The notes beneath the pieces are model-generated. The model searched no databases. It saw nothing but the letters and a program-made list of their open reading frames with translations, and had not been told where the DNA came from. DNA of 64,000 nucleotides from a bacterium (GTDB lineage: Bacteria; Sumerlaeota; Sumerlaeia; SLMS01): positions 81,895 to 145,894 of the forward strand of contig WGMQ01000012.1 in the NCBI GenBank assembly GCA_016125005.1, given 5' to 3'. Each line of letters starts with the position of its first letter. The first letter of the stretch is position 1. This document shows positions 18,574 through 29,299 of this stretch, piece by piece. The translations under genes were made by a program, and so were the position numbers.

Positions 18574-19793
18574 GCGGTCTTGACCGTCCCTCGGAAACCG
18601 CCCTCAAGCAGCGGCGTCGCCCCCTGATTTGTGTCCTTCGGCGGGAGGAAGCTGGCGCCCAGCTCCTTCTCGAAATCCATGATGCTGAGGGGGAGTGAAC
18701 CCGGCTGGGTACCGCTGCTGGGCTTCATCAGGATTGGGATGGTGAAAACCCCGGGAGCGGAACCGGAAAGCAGGTTCCTGGCGAGCGCTCCATCATCGAT
18801 CATCGCCAGCTCGGCCAGCGCGCGGCGACACCGGACCAGGTGGGCTTCCCCGGTGCCGAACCCGACAAGTCCGCTCCCGGTCCGAAGTTCCACCTCGTGA
18901 TCATGGGTGCAGAGCCATTCGACCACGGAAACGGCCAGCACGATGGCGCGCTCGAACGCTTCGGAGGCCGAGGTCCGCTGGGAGGAAGGTACACAGTTAT
19001 CCAGCAGAACGCAGGCGCGACGCTTTTCCTCGGATTCGTACTCACGGGCCACGAGGACGCCGCGCCGTGCAGTGATCTTCCAGTGAATGTCACGGGCGGG
19101 CAGCTCGGGGGTGTACTCGCGCAGGCCATAGAGCCCGATCCCGGCTCCCCGTCGGTTGGTTTCGTATTCGCCCAGCTCGGACCGCGCCGACTGCATGGCC
19201 GAATCGACTTGGATGGACTGCGGCAGGATCAGCACTTCGCCACCGATGCGACAGGTCAGCACACGCTCGATCAGGCCGAAGGGAAATCGCGTCGCGATGT
19301 CGACCTCCGCCAGCTTGTATATCCCCCGACGGAGGAACAGGCACTCGTATTCCTGGGTGGAATCGGCGCCGCGCGGCTCGATCCGGTCAAAGAAAACGGC
19401 GCCAAGCAGCGTCTTCTCCCCATCGCCAAGCCGATCCAGGGCGCGGAGGCTGTAGCTGGAGGTCATCAGCTTCTCGTTTCGGATCCTAATGCGTACTGGC
19501 ATCGGCGTCCGGGCGATCCAGACGCGCGGGAACTCGCGCGTCACGTCAATGCCCCGGATTGTATTGGTGGCCAAAAGCGCCGACAGGATGAAGAATGCGC
19601 ACATCATGGAGAACATCAGGTAGAGCAGGGGTGCCGCGGTGTTGAGTGCAGCGAGACCGATCAACATCATCGCTCCGACCAGACAGTAGCCCTCGAGGGT
19701 GAGGCTCAGCGCGAAGCGGCGGCTGAGCGCGCGGCGGACGCGCTCGACAAGGATGCCGACAACAGGTTGGAGGAACGCGGGTAGTCGACTCAC
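18570..19793 (-). CDS. DUF58 domain membrane protein
   Basis: 407 residues, GTG start. Two adjacent membrane helices near residues 32-80 (YCLVGAMMLIGLAALNTAA, YLMFSMMCAFFILSALLAT), then a beta-rich region and the DUF58 block LREYTPELPARDIHWKITARRG, followed by YESEEKRRACVLLDN. It opens a five-gene minus-strand unit in which each gene overlaps the next by four bases. Unlike the Bat-operon DUF58 protein at 5211-6098, it is membrane-anchored and paired with a transglutaminase protein rather than a VWA pair. Confidence 0.9.
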   Translation of the reverse strand: MSRLPAFLQPVVGILVERVRRALSRRFALSLTLEGYCLVGAMMLIGLAALNTAAPLLYLMFSMMCAFFILSALLATNTIRGIDVTREFPRVWIARTPMPVRIRIRNEKLMTSSYSLRALDRLGDGEKTLLGAVFFDRIEPRGADSTQEYECLFLRRGIYKLAEVDIATRFPFGLIERVLTCRIGGEVLILPQSIQVDSAMQSARSELGEYETNRRGAGIGLYGLREYTPELPARDIHWKITARRGVLVAREYESEEKRRACVLLDNCVPSSQRTSASEAFERAIVLAVSVVEWLCTHDHEVELRTGSGLVGFGTGEAHLVRCRRALAELAMIDDGALARNLLSGSAPGVFTIPILMKPSSGTQPGSLPLSIMDFEKELGASFLPPKDTNQGATPLLEGGFRGTVKTA

Positions 19794-19864
19794 AAGGTGC
19801 CCCCGGGTGGATTGCAGCTGTTGTTAGCTAACGGCGGGCCATCGGGGGAACAAGCCGGATGTTG

Positions 19865-21715
19865 TCAGTGGAGCATGATCGCGGAAGGAATCGGGAGCGG
19901 GGCGATGTCGTCGAAGGAAACCGGTAGCCTGCCTTCCGCCGCGCGGGCACCGACGAGCACTTCAGCCATGACCTCCTGCATTTCAGGAACCGTCGCATAG
20001 CCGCAATAGAACGCATCGACAGCCGTCACGGGGCGAATCTGGTACGGGGCGCCGAATCCCACATAGGCGACCGGCACGCCGACGCCCGCGAGTTCGTTCA
20101 GCAAGCTGATCTGGTTCGAGGAGTTGATCACGGTCCAGTCCGAACCGATGACGATGACCTTCCCGTAGCCCTGGGCCTGCGCCACAAGCGTCGCGCGCGC
20201 ATTGGCGCCAATGGTGCGCGACACCGTTTGGTAGGTTGTGTCCCCGTGCAGCTCGGACAGCTTGGCCTGGAACGTCTCCATGCCGAAGCGGTAGAAAATC
20301 CGCTGCGAAGGAGTCAGGACCAGAGCCAGAACGCGGTCCTGCTCCTCGATGAAGGAAGCGCCTCCGGTTCGATCGAAGACCTTGGTGCAGGCCTTTTCGC
20401 AAACGCGCCGAACGATGGCGCGGTGCTCTGGGTGGTCGAGCACGGTACTCCAAAGCCCCGGGTCGACCGTGCGCTGCTCGGGCAGGCCGGCGCGGCTCTT
20501 GGCAATGAGGACACGGCGAACTGATTCATCGAGCCGTTCCTCGGAGATGCGCCCCGAATTGACCGCATCCACAACGCCCTGCCAGATGGCGCCCACCTCT
20601 GAATTGGCGGGTCCGAGGATCACGTCGATGCCCGCTTCGATGCCGATCACACCGCGCTCCGCCGGATCGGGAACCGCGAGTGTCAGCCCCACCATGTCAT
20701 AGGCATCGGAGATGAGCAGGCCATCGTAGCCGATCTCGCCTCGAAGGATGTCCTTGCAGAAGCGTGGCGAAAGCGTCGCCGGCCACGGCGTGCCGGGCTC
20801 CACCTGTGAGTACCAAACGTGGGCCGTCATCACCATGTCGACACTCCCCCCACCCGCCAGCAACCGGTACGGGCGCAGGTGCACCGACTCCATCTCGTCG
20901 AGCGAAACCGTGATTGTGGGAAGGGAGCTGTGGCTGTCGCCCTCGGAGGCTCCGTGCCCCGGGTAGTGCTTGAGCGTGCCAAGGATGCCTTCCGCGCGGG
21001 CGCCCTGGAGGTAGCCCTTGGCCACAAATCCCACCGCATCCGGACGATCGCCATAGGCACGAGTCGAGATGATGGGGTTGATCGGCTCGGTATTCACGTC
21101 CACCACGGGGCCAAAGGTGATCTGGAGGCCGAGCGCGCGGGATTCACGGGCGGTGATGCGGCCGCAGAGCTCGGTCAGGTTGGGATCACCCGTCGCGCCG
21201 AAGGCCATCAGGAGGGGAAAAATCGTCGCGTCAGCCACGCGCGCGCCGAGGCCTGCCTCCGAGTCGATAGCGAACCAGAGCGGAAACGGGGAGAGCGCCT
21301 GCAGCGAGTTGACGCGCTCCACGACGTTGGCCGCGGACTGGCTGTTTCCGAGGAAGACAAACCCACCGAGGTTGTAGCTCTGGATCTGGGACTCGGGCAC
21401 GCCCACGTCGGTCGAAGCCATTGAGCAGACGAACAGCTGCCCGACCTTTTGCTCGACGGTCATCGCCGCGAGTGAACTCTCCACCCACTCAAGGTCCGGG
21501 TCGCGGAGCGGAGGTGTGTGGGGCACCGCCTTCGGATAGGAACCCGGGTCGCGATGCTTTCGCGGGGGAGTGTTCGCCAGAAACTCATGATCCGCGATAT
21601 TCTCGGGTATCGGCAAATCGGGCATCGGAGAAGCTCCTGCGGGACGGGTGGCGCCAATGGCCAACATCAGGGTTGCGAAGGCTGCGAGGCAGTTGCAAAC
21701 TACAGTCCGATTCAC
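19865..21715 (-). CDS. nagZ: Glycoside hydrolase family 3, NagZ-like
   Basis: 616 residues from the GTG at 21715, chosen because AGGAGG (plus-strand CCTCCT, 21725-21730) lies nine bases upstream and a signal peptide follows. The catalytic loop KHYPGHGASEGDSHSSLP contains the Asp-His dyad of beta-N-acetylglucosaminidases, and LISDAYDM holds the nucleophile Asp. A C-terminal alpha/beta domain of about 200 residues makes it a two-domain NagZ as in Bacillus, not the one-domain enterobacterial form. It probably removes GlcNAc from muropeptides in the periplasm. It is divergent from an AmiE-like hydrolase. Dedicated chitin-oligomer hydrolysis is an alternative. Confidence 0.9.
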   Translation of the reverse strand: MNRTVVCNCLAAFATLMLAIGATRPAGASPMPDLPIPENIADHEFLANTPPRKHRDPGSYPKAVPHTPPLRDPDLEWVESSLAAMTVEQKVGQLFVCSMASTDVGVPESQIQSYNLGGFVFLGNSQSAANVVERVNSLQALSPFPLWFAIDSEAGLGARVADATIFPLLMAFGATGDPNLTELCGRITARESRALGLQITFGPVVDVNTEPINPIISTRAYGDRPDAVGFVAKGYLQGARAEGILGTLKHYPGHGASEGDSHSSLPTITVSLDEMESVHLRPYRLLAGGGSVDMVMTAHVWYSQVEPGTPWPATLSPRFCKDILRGEIGYDGLLISDAYDMVGLTLAVPDPAERGVIGIEAGIDVILGPANSEVGAIWQGVVDAVNSGRISEERLDESVRRVLIAKSRAGLPEQRTVDPGLWSTVLDHPEHRAIVRRVCEKACTKVFDRTGGASFIEEQDRVLALVLTPSQRIFYRFGMETFQAKLSELHGDTTYQTVSRTIGANARATLVAQAQGYGKVIVIGSDWTVINSSNQISLLNELAGVGVPVAYVGFGAPYQIRPVTAVDAFYCGYATVPEMQEVMAEVLVGARAAEGRLPVSFDDIAPLPIPSAIMLH

Positions 21716-21773
21716 GCCGCTGCCCCTCCTTTCCAAACCGACCAAATGCTATTCTCACCGGAAGGCCGTCTCA

Positions 21774-22994
21774 ATGCTGAAATCCATCCTATCACTAGCT
21801 ATTCTCCTCGCCGTTGCTGCGCCTGTGTCTGCTGACGGCGGCGCCACCAATTCTGCATGGATGGATATCGACCATTTGATCGACGCGGCCATCGCTGATC
21901 ACACCGCACCGGGGGTGGTGCTCTTCGCGGGGAACAAGGACGGTGTCCTTCACGAATACGTCGCGGGTCGCCACACCTACGATGCCAACTCGCCCAAGGT
22001 CACCCGCGACAGCATCTTCGACATGGCCTCGGTGTCAAAGCTCGCGGGAACGGGAACTGCCACCCTGGTCCTCATGGGGGACGACAAGCTGTCCTCCACG
22101 ACGCTGGTTCCGCAGATTCTGCCGGGCTTCGAGGCAAACGGTAAGGGAGACGTGGCGATCCTCGATCTGGCGCGTCATACCTCCGGACTCAAAGCCTACG
22201 AGAGTTCCAAGAATGTGGAGAAGACCCGCCCTGAAGGCATGTCGCATGCCGACGCACTGGTGGCGGCCTATAGCAATCTCGTCCCTTCGAATCCCCCGCA
22301 TACCAAGGTGGTGTATAGCTGCCTCAACTTTCAGTTGCTGGCGCGCGTGAACGAGACCGTAGCGGGTAGGCGTCAGGAGGACCTCCTGCGCGAGCGCGTG
22401 TACGGACCGCTTGGCATGAAGGACACCGGTTACCTGCTCACGCCCGAGCAGAAGTCGCGGACGCTCCCCAGCCAGGAGGGCATCGCTCCGGGCACGGTGC
22501 ACGACCCACTCGCGAGCTATCACGGCTCCGAGGTTCATTGCCCCGGCAACGCGGGACTTTTCTCAACGGGACCGGACATGGCCCGCTACTGCTTGATGGT
22601 GCTCAATCGCGGCGAACTCGACGGGAAGCGCATCCTGAAGAAGGACCTGCTTGAGTGGTCCTTCCAGCGCCAGACGACACCGGAGATGGGTGACGGGCGC
22701 GGGTTCATCTGGGACCTCTGGGAAGCCAAGCCCTATGTCACCGACCTGAACAAGCAACCGGGTCACCAAGTCGTCGGCCACACAGGCTATACGGGCACGA
22801 TGGTATGGATAGATCTCTATACAGAACACTGGTTTGTCCTGCTCACCAACCGTACCTGGCCCGATGACTCCAAGGAGAGCAGCGCGGCAATCGCGGCTCT
22901 TCGCAAGGGGGTCGCGGATCGGATTCTGCGGATGCAGCCCGAGTACGCCGATTACTTCGCAAAGCAGGATGCCGAGCCGAGCGCCGGCAACTAA
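21774..22994 (+). CDS. Serine hydrolase of the beta-lactamase family, AmiE-like
   Basis: 406 residues from the ATG at 21774, with a signal peptide (LSLAILLAVAAPVSA). The serine motif is SVSK in FDMASVSKLAG, a Tyr motif appears as YSCLNFQLL, and HTGYTGT stands for the third motif (KTG in penicillinases). The frame stays open further upstream, but there would be no signal peptide there. Beta-lactamase-fold proteins beside a two-domain NagZ match Bacillus AmiE, an N-acetylmuramyl-L-alanine amidase. An esterase or DD-peptidase is possible. It carries the reverse form of the 16-base motif at 22807-22822. Confidence 0.82.
   Translation: MLKSILSLAILLAVAAPVSADGGATNSAWMDIDHLIDAAIADHTAPGVVLFAGNKDGVLHEYVAGRHTYDANSPKVTRDSIFDMASVSKLAGTGTATLVLMGDDKLSSTTLVPQILPGFEANGKGDVAILDLARHTSGLKAYESSKNVEKTRPEGMSHADALVAAYSNLVPSNPPHTKVVYSCLNFQLLARVNETVAGRRQEDLLRERVYGPLGMKDTGYLLTPEQKSRTLPSQEGIAPGTVHDPLASYHGSEVHCPGNAGLFSTGPDMARYCLMVLNRGELDGKRILKKDLLEWSFQRQTTPEMGDGRGFIWDLWEAKPYVTDLNKQPGHQVVGHTGYTGTMVWIDLYTEHWFVLLTNRTWPDDSKESSAAIAALRKGVADRILRMQPEYADYFAKQDAEPSAGN
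22807..22822 (-). repeat. 16-base motif GTATAGNNATCTATCC, copy 2 (reverse)
   Basis: The plus strand reads GGATAGATCTCTATAC; the reverse complement is GTATAGAGATCTATCC. It lies in the AmiE-like gene in the opposite orientation to the gene, so its codons differ from those at the other copies. Confidence 0.8.
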
Positions 22995-23054
22995 TCCCCA
23001 GCCCGACCATGCACCGCAAAGGCTCTCTCCCACCAACATATTGCAGGCACCTTC

Positions 23055-24494
23055 GTGAGTGATCTCAGCATCGAGAACCACACGCGGGAGAGAACTTTCG
23101 TCGGCGCAGTCATCGCACTGGCAGCGCTGGTGTTCGCCCGCTATATGTGGGTCACGTGCACGCAGTACGCATCCAATCGCACGTTTCTGGCGGACGTCGG
23201 CGTCTTCAACGTGCTGTGCTCGGGGCCGTTGCACGGCCATTGGCTGAGGACCCCGCTCGCACCTGACGCTCCGGGCAACTACTTCGGAATTCACTTCCAG
23301 CCGTACCTTCTGCTGCTAACGCCGTTCTATGCCATCTACGACCACGCGCTGACGCTGTTGACGGCTCAGACGTTCTCGCTGGCAGCGGCGGGAGTTCCCT
23401 TCGCGCTTGCCGTGCGGCGCCTGACAGGGAGCCGCCTCGCGGCACTCGGGATGCAGTTCCTTTACCACACGAATCACTTCATCCTTTCCATGCATCTCGC
23501 CAACCATCCCGAGTCGCTGGCAATCCCCTGGATCTTCATTGCCTTTCTCGGGCTGCTGACTGATCGACGATGGCTTGTCTATACGAGCACCATCCTTGCC
23601 CTGATGGTGAAGGGGGATTTCGCCTTCTTCCTCCTGATCTTCTGGTTATCCCAGCTTGCCTGGCCCAGCCAGCGGCGGACGGCCATCACGGCGGCGGCGA
23701 TCTGCCTCGGCTGGGGCTTGTTGGCCACGGCTGTTTCCCGATTCTGCGGCGCCCAGTGGTTCATCGATAACGGCATGACTCCCGTTTCGCGGTTCCAATC
23801 CATGGGAAGCACTGGCGGCGACATTGTTTGGTATCTCGTAACGCATCCGTTGGACGTGCTGGGTCGGATCTTCCGCAGTCCGCTGCTGGCACTGCTGGCA
23901 TCCACGGGCTTCTTGTGCCTGCTCGACTGGCGCGGCGCCTGGGCTGGCGTGGCAGCCGCCGCCGTTTTCCTCATCACCGACGACTTCATCATCCGGAATC
24001 TGGATTACTATTACAGCTACGCGGCGATTCCCCTTCTCATGATGAGCGCTGCCCGCGGTGCCGCGCTGGTGATGGATCGAGTTCCAAGCAGGCAGCTTGC
24101 CTCGCGGATCGGGCTGACGGCATTGGTCATGATCGGCGTCTATATGTATAGACAACCGACGCGAACTGACGGCTATCCCCACGCGCCGTTTCCCATCACC
24201 GATCATCATCGGCTAGTCCCGGATGTCATGAAACTGCTTCCACCGGACGCCAGCGTGGCGGCGCAGTACGATCTTTTCCCCCGCGTCCCCAACCGACGGG
24301 ATTTGTTCCCGATGCGAGAGCAGTTTCTCGACCGCGTTGAGTATGTGGTCCTCGACGCGCAGGGAAGGGCTCCCGACCTCACAGGGGAGGAGCGTATCCG
24401 CGTCTCGGACCGCCTGTCTTCGGCGGAATGGGCGTTGATCGAACCGACGCCACTCGACGGCTACATCATTCTTCGCAGGGCCTCATCGAAATGA
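23055..24494 (+). CDS. DUF2079 multi-pass membrane protein
   Basis: 479 residues, GTG start. About 10-12 membrane helices. The start of the hydrophobic region, ADVGVFNVLCSG...GIHFQPYLLLLTPFYAIY, and LYHTNHFILSMHLANHPESLAIPW match DUF2079, a GT-C-like family of unknown activity. It overlaps the next membrane protein by four bases. It is rich in dispersed motif copies (23577-23584, 24138-24153). The substrate is unknown. Confidence 0.85.
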   Translation: MSDLSIENHTRERTFVGAVIALAALVFARYMWVTCTQYASNRTFLADVGVFNVLCSGPLHGHWLRTPLAPDAPGNYFGIHFQPYLLLLTPFYAIYDHALTLLTAQTFSLAAAGVPFALAVRRLTGSRLAALGMQFLYHTNHFILSMHLANHPESLAIPWIFIAFLGLLTDRRWLVYTSTILALMVKGDFAFFLLIFWLSQLAWPSQRRTAITAAAICLGWGLLATAVSRFCGAQWFIDNGMTPVSRFQSMGSTGGDIVWYLVTHPLDVLGRIFRSPLLALLASTGFLCLLDWRGAWAGVAAAAVFLITDDFIIRNLDYYYSYAAIPLLMMSAARGAALVMDRVPSRQLASRIGLTALVMIGVYMYRQPTRTDGYPHAPFPITDHHRLVPDVMKLLPPDASVAAQYDLFPRVPNRRDLFPMREQFLDRVEYVVLDAQGRAPDLTGEERIRVSDRLSSAEWALIEPTPLDGYIILRRASSK

Positions 24495-26155
24495 CGACAC
24501 CGCAGGATCAGCCTGAACCCATCGGTCGCTTCGAGCTTATGGCCCTCGCCATCATCATGGCGCTGGGAGCCGCCCTGCGTGTCGTATTCATGCTGCGGGC
24601 TCCCGGATTCTTCTACGACGAGGCGATCTACGCGCTCGACGGCCTTAGCATTCTCCGCAAGCCCGGTTGGCCGATCTTCTTCGACACGCTCAACCACATG
24701 CGCGAGCCGCTATACATCTATCTGCTCGCCCTGACCCAATGGATCTGCGGTCCGTCGGTCCTGGTCGCCCGTGGCACCGCCACGCTGGTCGGAATCGCAA
24801 CCATCCCTGTGGTGTGGGCGCTCGCCCGCGAATGGCGAGGTCCCGTGTTTGCACTTTTCGCCGCCTTCCTCTTCGCCACGCTTCGCTGGCATGTGCACTT
24901 CAGCGGCCTCTGCTTCAGGACGATCACCTCCCCCCTGTTCGCCTCGCTCGTGGCATTGTTTTTCTTCCGTCTATACAGGACACGAAGCCTGCCCGATGCG
25001 ATTGCGCTCGGCTTGTCGCTCGGAGTCGGCGCGTATAGCTATCTATCCTTCCGCCTCTTTCCGTTCATCATGCTGCCGCCTATGCTGCTGGCCTGCATTG
25101 GGCGTGGACTGCGTATAGACAAGCCTCTCGCCCTTCGCTTCAGTCAGGCCGTTGCTGTGGCGGGGCTGGTCTTCCTGCCGCTCGGCATCCATTTCATCCG
25201 CCACCCGGACCACTTCACGGGGCGCAGCGACGAGGTCAGCATTTTCTCCCAGCCCGCGTTGATTGCCTCGCAGGCCCGCGACGTGGCGCTGATGCCACTG
25301 CTGCGCGGCGATCATGTCGGCAAGCATAACGTCCCGGGGCCGCCGCGCTTCGCGCAACTCGGCCGCACCTCGCCGGAGGAAACGGTGGAGCTGTGGTCCC
25401 TCGAGCGCGACACCGCCCGACTAAGTGGAGCACAGCCGATGGACCCACACGGAACGGGTCTCCCGGTGTTTTTCCCGCTGACCGGGCTACTGTTCTATGC
25501 GGGCCTGGCGCTGCTCCTTTGGCGAAGCCTCCACGATCCGCGCGAACTCATGATGACGAGTTGGCTCGTGATCGGATCGCTGGCCTCGATCCTCAGCTAC
25601 GGCGCCCCGAACCTGCTCCGCCTGCTCTACCTCGCGCCCCTGGCGGCGCTCATTCTCGCGGAGGGTTTCCGCCTAGTCGCCCTCGGCTTCGAGCGCCTAG
25701 CCCACCGCATTGGCGACGCCAGCGAACCGCCCCGCGCGGCCACCTGGATTTCGCAACTGTTGACCGTTGGCGTTCTCGGTCCTGTACTGATGCTCCAGCT
25801 TCTCTCCGATCTTCAGGCAGCACGCGACTGGCCGACCCACCCGATGGTCGTCTCCGAGTTCAATGTGGATCTGGCAGACTTGGGCGAGTTCCTCCACGCA
25901 CAACCCGACCGCCTCCCCGTGCGGATGCCCGCGGTGCTGGCCGAACACCCGACACTCATGTATGTGGCCGACGGATACGCCTTCAATCCCGCGACGGACA
26001 AGCTTTCCGGGCATTGGTGGGAGTTCGAGCCCCAGCTCGGCATGGAGACACCGCCCCTGATCCCGTCGGTCGATACTCCGCGCGGACGCCGCTTCACCAT
26101 GCGCCTCCCCAACGGGATCGTCGTGGGCGATTTGGTCGAGAAGTCTTCCCCATAA
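24491..26155 (+). CDS. Glycosyltransferase family 39-like membrane protein (ArnT/PMT fold)
   Basis: 554 residues from the ATG overlapping the previous stop. The first periplasmic loop contains FFYDEAIYALDGLSILRKPG, with the Asp-Glu pair expected for the metal or donor site of GT-C enzymes. About 11 helices are followed by a C-terminal soluble part. The likely role is transfer of a sugar from a polyprenyl-phosphate carrier to lipid A, a polysaccharide or a protein; the acceptor is unknown. Three motif copies lie in it (24969, 25033 and 25113). Confidence 0.82.
   Translation: MTTPQDQPEPIGRFELMALAIIMALGAALRVVFMLRAPGFFYDEAIYALDGLSILRKPGWPIFFDTLNHMREPLYIYLLALTQWICGPSVLVARGTATLVGIATIPVVWALAREWRGPVFALFAAFLFATLRWHVHFSGLCFRTITSPLFASLVALFFFRLYRTRSLPDAIALGLSLGVGAYSYLSFRLFPFIMLPPMLLACIGRGLRIDKPLALRFSQAVAVAGLVFLPLGIHFIRHPDHFTGRSDEVSIFSQPALIASQARDVALMPLLRGDHVGKHNVPGPPRFAQLGRTSPEETVELWSLERDTARLSGAQPMDPHGTGLPVFFPLTGLLFYAGLALLLWRSLHDPRELMMTSWLVIGSLASILSYGAPNLLRLLYLAPLAALILAEGFRLVALGFERLAHRIGDASEPPRAATWISQLLTVGVLGPVLMLQLLSDLQAARDWPTHPMVVSEFNVDLADLGEFLHAQPDRLPVRMPAVLAEHPTLMYVADGYAFNPATDKLSGHWWEFEPQLGMETPPLIPSVDTPRGRRFTMRLPNGIVVGDLVEKSSP
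25033..25048 (+). repeat. 16-base motif GTATAGNNATCTATCC, copy 3
   Basis: GTATAGCTATCTATCC in the GT39-like gene (register TAT-AGC-TAT-CTA-TCC), 65 bases before a GTATAGAC octamer. Confidence 0.8.
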
Positions 26156-27337
<1,182 letters not shown>

Positions 27338-27364
27338 TCCAATCCCACACGGGATAGATGTTCT

Positions 27365-27398
27365 CCCCCGCCGGGCAACCGGCGGGGGTTTCGTTTTT
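27365..27398 (+). terminator. Intrinsic terminator of gapA
   Basis: A perfect 10-base stem (CCCCCGCCGG / CCGGCGGGGG) with a GCAA loop, followed by TTTCGTTTTT. It ends at the first base of the convergent mutL stop codon. Confidence 0.92.
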
Positions 27399-29245
27399 CA
27401 GACGATGCGCTTGAACTGGCGATCCAGCTCGGCCTTGCCAAGGCGCACGATGGTGGGGCGTCCGTGCGGGCAGGTCAGGCTCAGCTTCTCGGCGCGAATC
27501 TGCCGCAGCAGTTCCTTCATGGCGGAAGGCGTCAGTTCCTGGCCCGCACGAATCGCCGAGTGGCACGCCGTGCGAATCAGCACGCGGTCCCGCAGGTCGC
27601 TCAGCGCGTCTATACGGCGCGCCTCCTCGAAGTCGTCGATCATCTCGCTCACGAGCGGGATCGGATCGAACTCCGGCAGATCGGTCGGCAGGCTCTGGAT
27701 GGCCCAGGTCCGCGCACCGAATGGCTCGATGTCAAAGCCCAGTGCAGAGAACTCCGGCAGAAGCGCCCGCAGGGTTTCGCTCTGCTGAGGAGACAGCTCG
27801 AAGGTGAGGGGAATGAGCTGCGGCTGGCTGTGCACCGTCGATGCACGCCGCTTCAGCTCCAGGTAGACAAGGCGCTCGTGTGAGGCGTGCTGATCCACCA
27901 GGAGCATGTCCTCGCCGTAGCGCGCCACGATGTACGTCAGCGCCACCTGGCCCAGCGGTTCCGGGTCCAGATTCATCGACCAGAACTCGCTGTCGGGGTG
28001 CTCGCCGGGGCCGGCCGAGATGACTTCGCTGCCGCGCCGCATAATCAGCGGTCCGCGCGCAGGCACGGCAATCGGTGGCGCCGACGCCTGCTTTCCCGGC
28101 AACCCGATGAAGTCGGACTGGATCGCCTGCTTCCGATCGAAAACGCGGCGAACAAGAGCCTCAGGCGACGTGAAGAAGGCGGGTGGCGGTGGTCCCGAGG
28201 CGGTGACCGTGGGAGCCGATGGTTCGTCGTCCTTGAGCTTCATCTCCCCCACCAACGCCGCCGACCCCGCCAGCGCCGCCTGCACCGCATGATAGAGCGC
28301 GCCTGCCACGGCCCGTTCATCCTGAAAACGCACTTCCTCCTTCGTCGGGTGGACGTTGAAGTCCACCGTGTCCGGTGGTACCGTCAGGAAAAACACCCCG
28401 ATGGGAAAGCGCCCGATCATCGCATAGCCGCGGCAGGCCTGCTCAAGCGACGCGCCAAGCGCCCGGTTGGAGAAAGGTCGCTCGTTGATGAAGAAATACT
28501 GCGAACGACGGTCGGTGCGTGCGTCGAGCGGGTGCCCCAGGATGCCATGCACCTGAATCCCATGCCGCTCGTGCTGGAGCGCAATGGTGGGTCGCGTCAC
28601 CTGCGAGCCGAGGAGCGTCGAGAAACGATCAGCCAACGTCTGCCGCGCAGGAAGCTCCAGCACCGTCCGGCCATCCCGCTCGATGCGAAAGCCAACTTGG
28701 GGCTGGGCCAGCGCCTGCCGCGAGAGCGTCGTCATGGACGCGTTCGCCTCGCTGACCGATGACTTGAGATACTTGAGCCGCGCCGGCGTGTTATAGAAAA
28801 GGTCCCGCACAATGATGCGCGTCCCCGGCGGACACCCCACCGCCTCGATGCGCATGATGCGCCCGCCCTCGACCACGACGCGTGTGCCCGCAAGCGCCCC
28901 GCGCTCGCGCGTCTGGATCTCCATGCGACTGACCGACGCGATGCTCGGCATGGCTTCGCCCCGAAAGCCGCGCGTGTGGAGGCAAAACAGATCCTCCACG
29001 GAGCGAATCTTCGACGTGGCGTGGCGCTGAAGACACAACTCCGCATCGTCGCGATTCATCCCAAGCCCGTCGTCGCGGACCTCCACATCGCGGATGTCAT
29101 TGGCCAGCGAGACCTCGATCTGCGTGGCCCCGGCATCAAGGGAGTTCTCGACCAACTCCTTGATGACATTGGCCATACGAACCACCACCTCGCCGGCGGC
29201 AATCTGATTGATGAGGGTTTGTGGAAGGACCTGGATTGGGGACAT
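27398..29245 (-). CDS. mutL: DNA mismatch repair protein MutL
   Basis: 615 residues. The N-terminal GHKL ATPase has QIAAGEVV, ELVENSLDAGA, DDGLGM and RHATSK-type motifs. The C-terminal domain has DQHASHERLVYLE, ACHSAIRAGQ and CPHGRPTI, matching the endonuclease-type MutL of bacteria without MutH. In the DQHA(x)2E(x)4E motif the second Glu is shifted by one position (Leu at the expected place), so nuclease activity is likely but not certain. It is convergent with gapA. GTCTATAC occurs at 27608-27615. Confidence 0.95.
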   Translation of the reverse strand: MSPIQVLPQTLINQIAAGEVVVRMANVIKELVENSLDAGATQIEVSLANDIRDVEVRDDGLGMNRDDAELCLQRHATSKIRSVEDLFCLHTRGFRGEAMPSIASVSRMEIQTRERGALAGTRVVVEGGRIMRIEAVGCPPGTRIIVRDLFYNTPARLKYLKSSVSEANASMTTLSRQALAQPQVGFRIERDGRTVLELPARQTLADRFSTLLGSQVTRPTIALQHERHGIQVHGILGHPLDARTDRRSQYFFINERPFSNRALGASLEQACRGYAMIGRFPIGVFFLTVPPDTVDFNVHPTKEEVRFQDERAVAGALYHAVQAALAGSAALVGEMKLKDDEPSAPTVTASGPPPPAFFTSPEALVRRVFDRKQAIQSDFIGLPGKQASAPPIAVPARGPLIMRRGSEVISAGPGEHPDSEFWSMNLDPEPLGQVALTYIVARYGEDMLLVDQHASHERLVYLELKRRASTVHSQPQLIPLTFELSPQQSETLRALLPEFSALGFDIEPFGARTWAIQSLPTDLPEFDPIPLVSEMIDDFEEARRIDALSDLRDRVLIRTACHSAIRAGQELTPSAMKELLRQIRAEKLSLTCPHGRPTIVRLGKAELDRQFKRIV

Positions 29246-29299
29246 GGCAACCCAAGGTTCACATTTCTGCGACCGGAGGCAAGCCTCGCGCTGCGCTAT

